Shown here: piece after piece, positions 10,201 to 21,645 of the stretch
How the letters are laid out: each line of letters opens with the position of its first letter
How positions within the stretch are numbered: the first letter of the stretch is position 1
DNA from: Limnoperna fortunei
Lineage: Eukaryota > Mollusca > Bivalvia > Mytilida > Modiolidae
NCBI GenBank assembly: GCA_944474755.1
Contig: OX104113.1
Location: 54,580,074 to 54,644,073 of the forward strand
Direction: 5' to 3'
DNA: 64,000 nucleotides
The notes under the pieces: generated by a model
Database searches by the model: none
The model's input: the letters and a program-made list of their open reading frames with translations, nothing else
What the model was told of the DNA's origin: nothing
Program-made: the position numbers and the translations under genes

Positions 10201-13200
10201 TCTTACATAACAATGATTTTAAATCTGGTGACAAAAGTGATCCTGCAAATTATAGGGGTATCTTCTTGATAAATATTCTCTAAAAAAATATTTAGTAGTA
10301 TATTAAATAACGAATTAAAGATTTTTTTAAAGATTGGCTCTCTAACTCCCGATTTTGGTTTCAGGGAAGACCATCAAACAAGTGATAGCCAATTCATTTG
10401 AAAGACATTAATAAAGAAATATATACATAACAAAAATAAAAAAATTTACTCATGTTTTGTTGACCTTAAGGGAGCATTTGATTCTGTTTGGCTAAACTGT
10501 GCCTTGGTAAAAACTTTTATAAAACTATAAAAATAAATCAACTTTCACATACAGAATCTGCATTAAAGATTGGTGATACTTGTTCTCCTTTCTTTTTACT
10601 AAAATGGAGGTGTTCTACTAAGTTTAAGCCCAACTTTATTTAATATATTTACTGATATTTTCCTAGATGATTTATGTAAACCATACCTGATATCAGTTAA
10701 TTTAAATGGTTCTGTAAATTTTCTGTAAATGCCATTGGTCACAATACTTTGATAGATTATTGATACAATGAAAGGATTATTATATCATCAGCAAAGGGAT
10801 GGCAACCAACTGTAAATGATAATAAATATATGAAATGATTTATCATAGAGTTTGCACATGTATTGGAGTTGTGCACCTACATATTATTGAAGTGTTCAAG
10901 GATTTTTTTTCTAATTTTCAAAACTTGGGGAAAAAAGTCATTAGCAGAAGATGATGCTGTTTTGTATTACCCAGATCTCTGAAACTAAACAGAATTTTCC
11001 AGATTTGAAAAAATCATTTTTCAGGACATTTGCAGAAGGCGTACCCTGTTTGTGTAGTCAACTCCTCCTACAGTTATTAGCCCAGATATCTGAAACTTTG
11101 CAAAGATTGCACATGTATTAAAATCGAAGTTGTGCACCAATTCAAGTATTATGGATTTGTTGTAGAAATTTTTTCAAATTTCCCAGACTTGAGAACTTTA
11201 TTTTCAGAACATTTGCTTATGATACCTATTTTGTGTAATCAAATCCTCCTACAGTATAAATATTCAACCCAGATCTTGAAACGTCACAAAAAAATTGCAC
11301 ATGTATTGAAGTTCAGTTCTGCACCTGATATTATTGAAGTGTTCAAAGATTATTTTACTATAGGATTTAACACTTATTTTTGGTAATTTATTTATGTATG
11401 AACAAGTTCGACTCACTCACAAACAAATAAATGTCCAAAGACCGAGTACACTGACTCAATTTATAATTTTTTTATGAAATTACACAACACATGGCTGCCA
11501 TATTTGTTTACGTTTAGCAACAAAACAGCAGTTCCCCAACAATCGTTCATCAAAGTATAAACAGATCTGGGAAGAACTGGTTTAAGGCATTTTTACCAAT
11601 CTAAAATGACTGTAAACATAAATGAATGTAAGATAAGAATTATAGATCCGTGAACTTCGTTGTTTTTCAGAACATTTGCAGAAGATGGCACCTATTTTGT
11701 GTAATCAACTCCTATATTTTTTTTTACATAGACACAAAAACGTTACTTCAAATTGATCAGCACATTAAGGTCTACAATAGTACTATTAGTGTGTAGTTGT
11801 GTAATTGCTTCCTGTAGGAGTTATTGCCTTTTAACGACTATCTTTGACAAAATTTTCAGTATTTACAGTTTTTGTCTTGTAACTTAAAAACTATAACAGC
11901 TAGAGTGAAACTGTAAATGGCAAAACTGATCAGCAGTACAACCCTACAATTCTGAAATTGTCAGATGACTCCTTATAGGAGTTGTTGTAGTTTGTAGGTT
12001 TTGTCCTGTAACATAAATGTCATAACAGCTAGATTGAAACTGTACAAATGATCAGCAAAGCAAGGCCTACAAATTATTCCTTAGTCCAAAATTCTTTAAG
12101 GGAGTTATTGCCCTTTAATTACGATTTTTGGAAAAAATAATCAGTTTTTGTGTTATAAATTAAAGTCTATGACACATAGAGTAAAACTGTAAATAACTAA
12201 ATTAACCTAGTGGACAAGGCCTACAAATCATTTGATTTTCAGAAATTTTCTGATTGCACCTTATAGGAGTTATTGTACTTGACCAAACTTTTGAAAATGT
12301 TTAGTTTTTGCCCAGTAAATTAAAAGCTAAAACAACTGAAACTGTCAATAGCAAAAATTTAAATATTGTTGAAGTTATTTGTGTTCCAGGTGAGCAATTA
12401 CAGGCTGCTGGGAGCCTCTAGTTTAATGGTAATATACATCAACAGATTACAATAGATAATATGTTGATTGCTCTTACTTGATTGTAATAGATAGTCAATT
12501 GATCATTTTTCCCGATTGCACAACACTAGTATCAGTTGAGCCAGTTTGGTGAACCTGATATGTTGAGCCAAGACAAAGTCTGTATGAAAAATAGAAGGAA
12601 TAATCATACCCTCATCTCTTTTTTTGGCGACAAATCACAAAACTAACTTCAGATTATAATGGCAGTAAAATTCAGCCTACATCAAAAATAAAATTTCCAA
12701 TATTCCTGTAATCTGTAATTTTCTGAAAAGAGCTACTGACACTATTAATTCAGTGGTTCATTCCATTATGTGATTACTGACTTAATAAGTAAATTGTACA
12801 AATTACAGATAAAATGTAGATTTGAATAATATAAATACATTAAAACCTAATTTTATTGTTCTAATTTTCCATCAAATTGAAGCATTTAATGTAGTGATTT
12901 TTTTATTTATTACAAACAACACAATACAGAAAGTCATAACATTTAGTAATGTGTTTATTGATGAAAATGTTGGGTAGAGAAGATGTATGATGTATTACAG
13001 ATTTCTTCAGAAATTTGCCTTGCCAAAAGAAAATGGTGGAAAACAGAAGAAAAACTCTGTTAAAAATGAAGTGAAAGAGATGAAACAGAATCTAAGGTAC
13101 AGGGTTATTTGTAATTTTATTTAAAAAGATCAGGTTCTGTTGATTCTACTGCTATTACATGAAATCCAGAGCATTGTCTCTAATTTTAAATAACAGGGCC

Positions 13201-16200
13201 AATTTTTTCAAAGAGTGTCTACTTTCAATATTGTAACTTATAATCCCAAACTCTTTCCTACATAACTTTAGTGAATAAAATAGAACACAGAAATCAAAAC
13301 AATTTTGGCTTATACATGAATATCAAAATTTCTAATAGAAAAAAAGTCACATCAGAATAATTGAACACCTTGATCTAAAATTTATTGGTACTGGTTTTAC
13401 AGTCAACATAGGACTTCTTGCCCTTAAATGGTGATCTATCCATTTTTTTGTATTGTTGGGCTTGTGTGTTAATATTATTGATAAAAATCTTAAGAAGAGA
13501 AGCAAAAAGCAAAAATGATTTATAAATGTCTAATGACTGAACTTGTCTATATATTCCTTATATGAGTTATTTAAGGTCATTTTTTTTCTATGTTCTGAGT
13601 TATCGTCTTGAAAGCTGAAACAGTGAGATACTTGTAGAACATGTAAACAGCAAAAATGATCATCTAGAAATTGTTCTTTTTGCTTTAAATGGTAGAATAT
13701 ATGCAAGTTACTAAAAATGATACAAACCTTAGTTTGTCTGTAAAATTGCCCATTCCTCTTCTAATCATTTTGCATGTAAACTGACTGTCTCTTCAGTCTA
13801 TTAAAATAAACAGTTGAATCAACATTTAACTGTTTTCAAATATTAATTTAAACATATCATGTGAAGAAAAAATTGTGACCATTCCATTATAAGTTTAATT
13901 ATACATGTATTAAGTCATTTACATTTGACCTTTGCCTTGTCCAGTTCAAACCCAACTTTGGACAAGGTATGCTCGACTCCATTCTTTTACATGGATTGCC
14001 TATTCTCCCACTGAAGATCATGGGTTCTCACCTGGTATTCTAACAATGAAATAAGAATACCATGATATTGCTGACATTGATGCAAACCCAGACTCAATTA
14101 AAAACTAAAAATATTGTAGCTGCCACAAAAAAATGTTGTTAAGAAGGGTTGATGTAACTAAAAATAGAACATAGGGGTCAACATTTTTTTAACCTATATT
14201 TCGTAAAAAATTTAAGAGCTAAAGACAAATTTGTAACTTCAAGTTATCTGGAAATCAAGGTCTACAACTATTAAATAAGTCTGAATTTATGTCTTCTGTA
14301 GGAGTTATTGTTATTTAAACAGATTCTTTCAGTTTTGCTATGTAACTTGAAAACTTTAAGAACCAGATTGATATTGGAATATTAAACAAATGGGCTACAA
14401 TTCACTCAGTTTTTCCAAAAATTTTCCAACCACTTTAAAAGGAGTTTTTGCTATTTAATTACAAGACAGAGTCAGGGTATATAGGGGCCCTTATGTTCGT
14501 CCATCCATCCGCTGGTTCTTCCATCCAAATTTGGTTTCTGGCTGTTGATTCAAAAAGTTTGCATCAGATTTGAATGAAACTTTGGTATATTGTTATATAT
14601 CAAGTTGGTAAAAAGCCTATAAAATTTCAACGTTGCAGTTGCCAACAAATTTTAGAAACAAAAAACATTTCCGTACAATACCTCAAAATGTGTGCATTTG
14701 ATTTCAATTAAACTTTAGGATATATAATACATATCAGGTGGGAATGAAGCCTATTGATGTTGGAGGAATTCCATCAATGGTCAAGGTTGCCAGTTGACAA
14801 AAAACTTAAGAAATTTTTCCAAAAGAAAAAATTTAAGCAGGGTATCCGTGATCACTAGATCTACTTTTGTCTTGTTGTCTCGCCTGCGACGAAAGTTGCT
14901 GGAGGCGAGACATATGTATGGGAATCCAGCGGCGGCGGCGTAAACACTTGACATCTTGCTTCATATCTTTGTAAGCCCAAGCCCTAAGTCCATCAAATTT
15001 GGTCCAGAGGTAGCTTATGATGAGTACTTGCCAGTCAGTCACCTGTCACCTGACCTTGACCTCAATTTCACGGTCCAGCGGCTACGTTAAAGTTTTTGGG
15101 TTACGACAGTTCCTCTGTAACTACACATGGTAGGATGACAATATTTGGTGTATAGGTTGCTGATGACTAGTACATGACTGTCTGGTAGGTGTCACCTGAC
15201 CTTGACCTCAATTTCACGGTCCAGCGGCTACGTTAAAGTTTTTGGGTTACGACAGTTCCTCTGTAACTACTCATGGTAGGATGACAATATTTGGTGTATA
15301 GGTTGCTGATGAATAGTACATGACTGTCTGGTAGGTGTCACCTGACCTTGACCTCAATTTCACGGTCCAGCGACTACGTTAAAGTTTTTGGGTTACGACA
15401 GTTCCTCTGCAACTACGCATGGTAGGATGACAATATTTGGTGTATAGGTTGCTGATGACTAGAACATGACTGTCTGGTAGGTGTCACCTGACCTTGACCT
15501 CAATTTCACAGTCCAGCGGCTACGTTAAAGTTTTTGAATTACGACAGTTCCTCTGTAACTACGCATGGTAGGATGACAATATTTGGTGTATAGGTTGCTG
15601 ATGACTAGTACATGACTGTCTGGTAGGTGTCACCTGACCTTGACCTCAATTTCACTGTCCAGCGACTACGTTTAAGTTTTTGGGTTACGACAGTTCCTCT
15701 GTAACTACACATGGTAGGATGACAATATTTGGTGTATAGGTTGCTGATGACTAGTACATGACTGTCTGGTAGGTGTCACCTGACCTTGACCTCAATTTCA
15801 CGGTCCAGTGACTATGTTAAAGTTTTTGGGTTACGACAGTTCCTCTGTAACTACACATGGTAGGATGACAATATTTGATGTATAGGTCGCTGATGACTAG
15901 TACATGACTGTCTGGTAGGAGTCACCTGACCTTGACCTCAATTTGACGGTCCAGCGACTACGTTAAAGTTTTTGGGTTACGATAGTTCCTCTGTAACTAC
16001 GCATGGTAGGATGACAATATTTGGTATATAGGTTGCTGATGAATAGTACATGACTGTCTGGTAGGTTCCACCTGACCTTGACCTCAATTTCACGGTCCAG
16101 CGACTACGTTAAAGTTTTTGGGTTACGGCTGTTCCCCTGTAACTATGCAGGGTATGGTGACAATATTTTGTATACAGGCCGCTGCTGATATTTAATGCTA

Positions 16201-19200
16201 TTTACGTAATGCTTATGACGAAATTTATTTTCGTTACTGATGCGGAATGCAGGCGAGACGTTTTTCTGTGTCCACACTTGTTTTTATTGTTTTCAATAGG
16301 AATAATTCAATAATAATAATAATTAATGTACTAAACATGAAGTGAAATGTGCAAAAACAGAGTATTTCCATTAATGACCTTGATATCTTAAATAGTCAAC
16401 CTAGCAAATATTTATAAAAAAAGTTTCATTTAATAACTTGCATAATCTGATAACAGAATACAATTGATTGATTGATTGATTGATTAATGGTGTTTAACGC
16501 CTGAGCAGCAATATTTCAGCTATATTCAGGCGATGAACATGAAATGGATGATAAACAGAATACAATTGAAAATAATAATACAAATAATTTTCAAATTAAT
16601 TCATATTTATGGACAAAATTGAAACTAATATTGGAGGAAAAATGAAAAATGAGGTCACCTTAATGATCACCTTACCTTTTAAACTATCCTCCATGTAACA
16701 TTTTGCAAAATGATCTTTGCAAACGAAGTTGTTGCTGCTGTTCTCACAGTTTTCAGTTCTTTCATGATTTTCTTTACAAAAATTTAATTTGATCTTTTTT
16801 CACTGAACTGTTAGAGGTACATGACGAAGCCTAACTTTGTATACATATTTTTTTGGTAAAATTTCAGATCATTGGTTGTGTTTGGTGTCAACTCAGTGAC
16901 AAAAGAATTGGAAAAAGATAAACTAGATTTAGTTGTAACATGCAGATCAGCAAAACCAGCCATTCTTATCCAGCATTTAATTGATCTGTCAGCTACGAGA
17001 AATTGTGTAGCAATATGCATTCATGGTTTAAGTAATCTTATTTCTGACAAAATCAAGATTGGCTGTATTGCAATAGGATTTAAAGTAAGTATAGTATTTT
17101 CTTATAATTGAATAGTGAAATATTGTATCTTGGTGGTAACCTTGTTTAATTATTTTTATGTTTTTAAAAGTTTTCGGATGGTCTGTAGCTTAGAACTGAA
17201 CATTAATATACCAGTACTGTTCAGGTCTTGTAGGCAGTCATTTTTGCTTATCCAATTTCAACCCTCATTACTACAATAGAAATCCTTCTAAAAAAATATT
17301 CATCTCTGATCATCTCTAAACTAACATGACCAAATAAACTGTAATTTTGTAGGAATAATACCTGGAAGGTCCTCTACAGTTTCCTATTTTTTGAACATTA
17401 AACATCAAACAGGGCTAATGTACTAGTATGAGAGACCCCAAGGCATCAGCAGAGGGCAGATATAGGAGGAGTGAAAATATCAGAGCAATATGGAATTCAA
17501 CATGTAATAATCTATTTTCACATATTTACAGAACGTGCAACAACATTATTTAATTATTTTATTTTATTCGATTATGTTTATATTTGAGGCTCTGCGCTTG
17601 TCTTTTCATAGACTTTCTCTTTTAATTCTTTTCGCATAGCAGCAGAATTATTTTCAGGTCAACAGTGTCAATGTCTTCAATATTATAGAGAACTACTCTA
17701 GCAAGCCATTGCTTGATTATTCCAATATAGTATTCAGTTTTCCTTTTTGTGTGAAAATTCTTTATGGGATCAACGAAAGTGAACTATTTAGCTCTTGTCA
17801 ATAAATTTGTCAAAAATATGAATGTCATAAAATTAAATATGCCAGGCATGGGTTTCATCTTATCAAGACTCATCTTTTGCGCTCAAACTAAAAACATATT
17901 AAAAATCCAAATAATTAAGATGTTATAGAGCTTTTATCATCAAAGTTCCAAAATGCTATTCCAAATCCGACTAATGTCAGCTACACCATGCAAATATAAA
18001 ATCATTTTCGAAATTTCATGGCAGTCAATGTAGACAATAACTTTATTATAAATTGCTGAAAGAATCAATGATATTTAGCACCGAAGAGTGTAAACTTTGG
18101 GCTTGTGACACCCTTGGGAACTAACAGTTCACCAGCCACAGCAATAACCCAGTGGTTGCAAATATAATGTAATCAAAGACACTAAGGTTATAAAATTTAC
18201 TAAAAATTAAAAAGTTTTGTCTTATCAAGACTTATTTGTGACTCTCAAACATGAAGCATATTTTTAAATGCTAAAACTCTCTTCGGCTATATCAATGTAT
18301 GACCTCATAAACGCTGAGTAGATATCGGTTATCTGCCCAGGGAAGAGATATAAACATCTCACTTTTTTCTATGTTTACTACATGTGATAATTATAGATTA
18401 TTTACGTTTTTTGAAACGAGATGCGTTTTCGCGTCCATATCTCATCGAAGGGCGACAGCCCTGAGATGAGATGACGAGAAAATGCATTGAGTTTCATAAA
18501 ACGTAAATAATCTGTTTATCGCTGTTTTGTAACATTGTGACGTCACATTGTTTACTTAACGACGTCTTGACAGCGAGCTGAGATGGACCTATCTCAGGCT
18601 AGTAGAGTGAGATGGAATAATATCGCAGACAAAGATCAAAGGAAACTACTGCAAAATAGAGATAAATAGTATTTCTAAGTTTACTTTGAGCATTTCCCCA
18701 GTAGTTTATGTATCAATTCAAATATGTAAGCACATAAGCTATTAGGGATGGTATTTTGTTGTCAACAAAGAGAAAGTCTAAGTGTTTCTAGTCTAGTTGA
18801 AGACAGGTCATACTCGGCCCTTGATTTTTTGAATTGCAGATAGATATTACCTTTATACCCATAAAATACAGTTCAGGTTAGAAATATGTCCTAGTTACAA
18901 AAATGATATTTTTATTGCTGTCTCTGCATTCACTGAAGTTTTACAAGTAAACATTCGATGTGAAATTTTAAAATTAGCTTCAGACATGCTTATGTCCTAG
19001 TTAAACACATTTATTAATTAATTGTAAAATGTTTTTTTATTGGTTTTTGAGAATTCTGTACATAAGATTGACTTTTGTAATTTTAACAACAATATTAAAT
19101 GCAGGTCAAGTTCATGTTTGAAATATGTGACATTGTGGTATCTAAGTTGTTACTTTACATGCTAAATTATGTTTGTATTATAGTCAAAATACTATCAATC

Positions 19201-20446
19201 AGTTTTATTTCAAGTTCTCAATCAGAAAGAGCTGGACATTTAAATTGCAGCTTTCATGCATGACTCAGGTAAAATAATAGCTACATGTACATTATTGTAG
19301 CTAGTAAAATAAATCTTTTAAATTGGTTCTCATACATTATACCATATGACATTCTAAATATGAAGCTTAAATTTACCTGAGTCATGCATGAGTAGCTGCA
19401 ATTTAAATGTCCAGCTATTATTGATGAGGACATTGAAAGAAAGCAGAGTGAAGAAGTTTTCTAAACATTTCTTATCTGTTTTCAGAACTGATTGACCAAT
19501 TGGTAAAAAATACCTGACCAGTCATTGTATTTTTACTATAACTAAAGTTCTTTACATTGAAGGGCTTTAAGAGGGGAAAATTTCTTCTGTTTCCTTATTA
19601 TGTATATTAGTAGCCAATTTTCATCAACCTGGCAACAAACATCATTTCTGTTTGTTCACAAACAAGGTTTTATCAACATGAAAAAAGAAATAGTTCCAAG
19701 TGAAACTGCACCTTTACTTCAAATAAAGGATGCACTTTACATGATTTTAAATTTTGTTGTGATCATACTAAAGATGTTGCTGCCAAAAGGAAAAAACGTG
19801 TTCCTAGCAAATCTCAAGTACTTAAGGAGTGATTGAAGCCTTGAAGGTGCCATTAAAATAAATAAATAATTAAAATAATTAATGTGTAATTAGTAATTTC
19901 CATACTTTATTCTACATTTACTTGTAATTATTTGTATCCAAATAATTTCAGAAAACAACAGAAGATTCAAAGGTTCAGGATTTTAAGGAATTTATAACGT
20001 ATGTACGAACTGTTGTTCCACAACTTTCAATTGCAATTTCAGACATTAGAAAACCTGATATTAACACATATATTGTAGAACCCTCTCAAGAAACAATAGA
20101 AGGAAATGAAAAAGACAATATTGATCCAGAGAAAAGGGTTGACAATGTTGAAATAGAAAAAAAAAAGTGCACTTTTAAATCTAGTTTACCAAAAAGCTCA
20201 GTTGACTTTTCAAGATTTTATGTGTTTAAAACAGACCCTGAAAATTTATCGTCATCATCTTTTGGTGATTTTATACCATTAGTTTCTGATGGTTCAAGTG
20301 AGGATGAACATCAAACAAGAAAAACGCAGAAAAGAACACTTTCTTGTTCTGAAATAGATGACCATGTTAGTAGATATGTTAGTGTGGATGTCAGGGAAAT
20401 GAGGGGAAATGAAAAGAAAAGTACAACGAAGAAAAGAAAAAGATAA
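7291..20446 (+). CDS. RPP38: ribonuclease P / MRP protein subunit p38
   Basis: Five coding exons: 7291-7424, 9064-9114, 13001-13096, 16868-17084, 19952-20446. All introns are GT-AG, the phases agree, and 993 bp give 330 residues. The product is a protein subunit of nuclear RNase P (tRNA 5' maturation) and RNase MRP (rRNA processing), a kink-turn RNA binder expected in nucleus/nucleolus. The call rests on exon 4 (residues 94-166): GVNSVTKELEKDKLDLVV, CRSAKPAILIQHLIDLS and IGCIAIGFK align block for block with the L7Ae-type domain of vertebrate RPP38. Exon 1 is short and basic. The two small middle exons are charged and helical. Exon 5 supplies FKEFITYVRTVVPQL, then an acidic serine-rich segment and a lysine/arginine tail (KKSTTKKRKR) that looks like a nuclear localisation signal. 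The start is the first in-frame ATG. Introns hold abundant transposons. Confidence 0.93.
7650..7770 (-). repeat. short tandem repeats of GTGCCGAATTGAC type (MULE terminus)
   Basis: On the minus strand about five units of ~21 bp repeat the theme GTGCCGAATTGACTxTA, with drift. They lie on the 3' side of the MULE transposase fragment at 7934-8275 and are most simply that element's terminal repeats. A G-run and A-run (7608-7640) lie next to them. Confidence 0.6.
7934..8275 (-). pseudogene. MULE transposase C-terminal fragment
   Basis: The minus-strand frame reads TITANNDMEEWHNRLN, then PFYHLICELFAEAEDIPLQR, then a basic RRHQRKQTRQVQQMIFSLWK, the same order as in the fragment at 287-751 and in MULE-type transposases generally. 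Only the region after the catalytic core is present, so this is a truncated remnant inside RPP38 intron 1, antisense to the gene. The last ~30 codons before the stop at 7934 are probably not original protein. Confidence 0.75.
8338..8488 (+). mobile_element. truncated tRNA-derived SINE
   Basis: The decayed tRNA-like head (CAGTGGCTGAGTGGTTATGG, GTTCGTCTACTATTGATCAC) and central block (GACAAGGATTGCCAGTTTTC, GGTACTCTGG) are recognisable against the full copy at 32837-33094. The tail is missing and the copy runs into an unrelated tandem repeat. It lies in RPP38 intron 1. Confidence 0.7.
8489..8770 (+). repeat. two tandem units of ~172 bp
   Basis: TCAACTCCTCTGAAACTACT starts at 8489 and recurs at 8661. 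Both are followed by CCAAATTTTA/CGAATTTTAT, AGCAAGxACACCATAT and GTTGTGCATATTAC. The text resembles the ~160-190 bp units of the Helitron-like repeats elsewhere in the window, so it is probably part of such an element. Confidence 0.6.
9885..10010 (+). repeat. fragment of interspersed repeat (ACATGTATTGAAG family)
   Basis: TGTAATCAACTCCT, CTCTGAAACTTCACA and GCACATGTATTGAAG are shared with 10850-11390, 30640-30960 and 37665-37850. Noncoding. Confidence 0.5.
10205..10700 (+). pseudogene. decayed LINE reverse transcriptase fragment
   Basis: Across several frames one can read DKSDPANYRGIFLINIL, then a piece resembling DWLSNSRFGFREDHQTSD, then CFVDLKGAFDSVWLN and, further on, a trace of an LSP-LFNIF-DD-L block. 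These match the order of non-LTR retrotransposon RT motifs. Many stops and shifts show an old insertion in RPP38 intron 2. The clade is not resolvable, but the wording differs from the near-intact LINE at 23.3-26.9 kb. Confidence 0.65.
10850..11390 (+). repeat. interspersed repeat with ~187-bp internal units
   Basis: GCACATGTATTG-AAGTT-TGCACC and TGTGTAATCAACTCCTCCTACAG recur at roughly 10854, 11108 and 11295. The family also occurs at 9885-10010, 30640-30960 and 37665-37850. The ORF at 11132-11386 lies inside it and is not a gene. Confidence 0.55.
11690..12421 (+). mobile_element. Helitron-like AGCTCACC-family element, 5' truncated
   Basis: Repeating ~160-bp units (TATAGGAGTTATTGCCC, AGCTAGAGTGAAACTGTAAATGGCA) lead to the family 3' end: CAGGTGAGCAATTACAG, a hairpin AGGCT-GCTGGG-AGCCT and terminal CTAG (12418-12421). 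A hairpin close upstream of CTRR is the Helitron 3' signature. The 5' hairpin seen at 53821 is absent, so the left boundary is approximate. Confidence 0.6.
12422..13000. other. RPP38 intron 2, right part, no feature seen
   Basis: AT-rich unique-looking sequence ending in the polypyrimidine/AG acceptor of exon 3. No ORF, repeat or RNA signal recognised. Confidence 0.5.
13940..14110 (+). mobile_element. SINE fragment (central block)
   Basis: GCTCGACTCCATTCTTTTAC, TGGATTGCCTATTCTCCCAC and GGTTCTCACCTGGTATTCT match the central block of the window's tRNA-derived SINE. Head and tail are missing or decayed. RPP38 intron 3. Confidence 0.5.
14461..14876 (+). mobile_element. GGGTATATAG-family Helitron-like element
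   Basis: It starts ACAAGACAGAGTCAGGGTAT and ends GGTATCCGTGATCACTAGATCT then TTTTGTCTTGT; ACAAGACA and TGTCTTGT are inverted copies at the two ends. The interior (CAAAAAGTTTGCATCAGATT, TGAATGAAACTTTGG, ATATATCAAGTTGGTAA) matches the elements at 36451 and 58763. It directly abuts the 146-bp-repeat element at 14877. Confidence 0.65.
14877..16280 (+). mobile_element. GTCTCGCC-family element with eight 146-bp tandem units
   Basis: The left end GTCTCGCCTGC (14877-14887) pairs locally with AGGCGAGAC (14903-14911) as a hairpin, and also with GCAGGCGAGAC near the right end (16249-16259). It then ends in TTTTTCTGTGTCCACACTTG. Between them lie about eight copies of one 146-bp unit. GTCACCTGACC starts at 15045, 15191, 15337, 15483, 15629, 15775 and 15921, with a variant at 16067: exact 146-bp spacing and very few substitutions. 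Copies with fewer units lie at 46522 and 48541. Probably a nonautonomous Helitron-like or related element; no protein encoded. Confidence 0.8.
16460..16545 (-). mobile_element. SINE/LINE tail fragment with (GATT)n
   Basis: On the minus strand it reads TATAGCTGAAATATTGCTGC then GGCGTTAAACACCATTAATC and (AATC)n. This is the same tail as the SINEs at 4033, 32837 and 44724 but with a different terminal microsatellite, so a relative sharing the LINE-recognised 3' end. Confidence 0.55.
17085..18390. other. RPP38 intron 4, left part, no feature seen
   Basis: AT-rich sequence without recognisable ORF, repeat family or RNA gene. Confidence 0.45.
18391..18669 (+). mobile_element. palindrome-containing MITE, copy A (carries TGACGTCA)
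   Basis: GATTATTTACGTTTT-TTGAAAC at the left and its inverse GTTTCATAAAACGTAAATAATC about 110 bp later form a long imperfect palindrome, with an inner ATCTCATC...GATGAGAT hairpin. The element continues through TGTGACGTCACA (perfect CRE half-palindromes at 18538-18545) to GATAAATAG. Copy B at 41714-41991 is about 95% alike by eye. No coding capacity. RPP38 intron 4. Confidence 0.7.
19230..19416. repeat. foldback element with ~44-bp arms
   Basis: AGCTGGACATTTAAATTGCAGCT then CATGCATGACTCAGGTAAA (19230-19273) is repeated inverted at 19372-19416 with only a couple of differences, separated by ~98 bp. The arms could pair in RPP38 pre-mRNA (intron 4). Likely a small MITE; no clear target duplication seen. 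Confidence 0.65.
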
Positions 20447-20810
20447 AATTAAGACAACTGTGTGTTAACATTTGTGTATTGACATTACTAGACATTAATC
20501 AGTAAAGATTGGATTGTGGTTTACTTACTACAGAGATACTAGTTATATAAAATATTAACAGTAAAACGATTATTTCATGTATCTTTAAGCAACAATTATT
20601 TAGTTATGAGTCATTTTTTTCATTAGGTCATTTATTCTGAGCTTTTATCATATCTTGTCTATCATCCTTTGCTATACCCTGTAAGCATTATATTAAGTCC
20701 AATTAGGCTACTGAAAAATCATGTTTCAACAAGTTCTCAAATGAAAATTAAATTTTTGTGCAAAACAAGCAAAATTTGAACTGCTGTCTCTTGAAAAGAT
20801 GTAGTTACCC

Positions 20811-21645
20811 ATAGGGTCAAGTGAGCTATTGTCATCACTTTGCATACATTGTCATAAGCGGTGGATTTTTAGCTCACCTGACCTGAAGGGCCAAGTGAGC
20901 TATTGTAATCACTGCCCGTCAGTTTTCATTGTTTACTTTTCTTAAAAAAATCTTCTCCTCCAAAACCACTGAAGGGATTGCTTTGAAAATTTGCACGCAT
21001 CATCAGTAAAATGTCTTCTACCAAGTTTGCACAAATCATTGCTGCCTCGGCTAAAAATAAAACAATGGGGTCAAAATAAAGTTTTTGCCTTACAGTTCAA
21101 AAAGAATAACAGAAAAATGAAAACTGAAGAGACTTTTTTTCTTCAGAATCAAAAGCTCTACAAAACACTCCATAGAGTTGAATGATGACTCCTTGTAGGA
21201 GTTATTGCCCTTTTATCATCAAAATTGATGATTTTTGCCATTTTTGACATTTTTGAAAAATTATGAGAATTTAGAGAAAAAGTTAGGAGTTATTCCCCTT
21301 GACTCTTTTTTAATCAGTTTTACTTTAAAAAAAAATCTCCTCTGAAACCACAAAACACTAAAAGGACTGCTTTGCAACTTTGTGCACACATTGGTCAAAT
21401 GTCCTCTACCAAGTTTGCACAAACCGTGGCCGCAGATTAACCAACATGGCCATTATGGCTAAACATAGAACAAGGTGGTCAAAATAAGTTTTTGGCTTAT
21501 AGTTAAAAAAAATAACAGATACAGGAAAACCAAGGTGACCATCTTTATTTCAGCATCAAAAGCTCTCTTTTCTAAGACAACCCTCCTTGTTGGAGTTATT
21601 GCCCCTTACTCATCAAAATTTATGATTTGTGCCAGTTTTCCTTTC
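20811..21645 (+). mobile_element. Helitron-like AGCTCACC-family element, 3' truncated
   Basis: A full 5' end TTTTTAGCTCACCTGACCTG with hairpin (loop GAAGG) lies at 20866-20902, preceded by a second, truncated 5' end at 20811-20855. The interior includes AAAACCACTGAAGGGATTGC and CTTGTAGGAGTTATTGCCC. The hairpin/CTAG 3' end is missing. It lies just downstream of RPP38. Confidence 0.6.

Noticed and set aside
15045..16195. CRISPR-like array
   Set aside because: The 146-bp units are contiguous repeats without unique spacers, in a eukaryotic intron.
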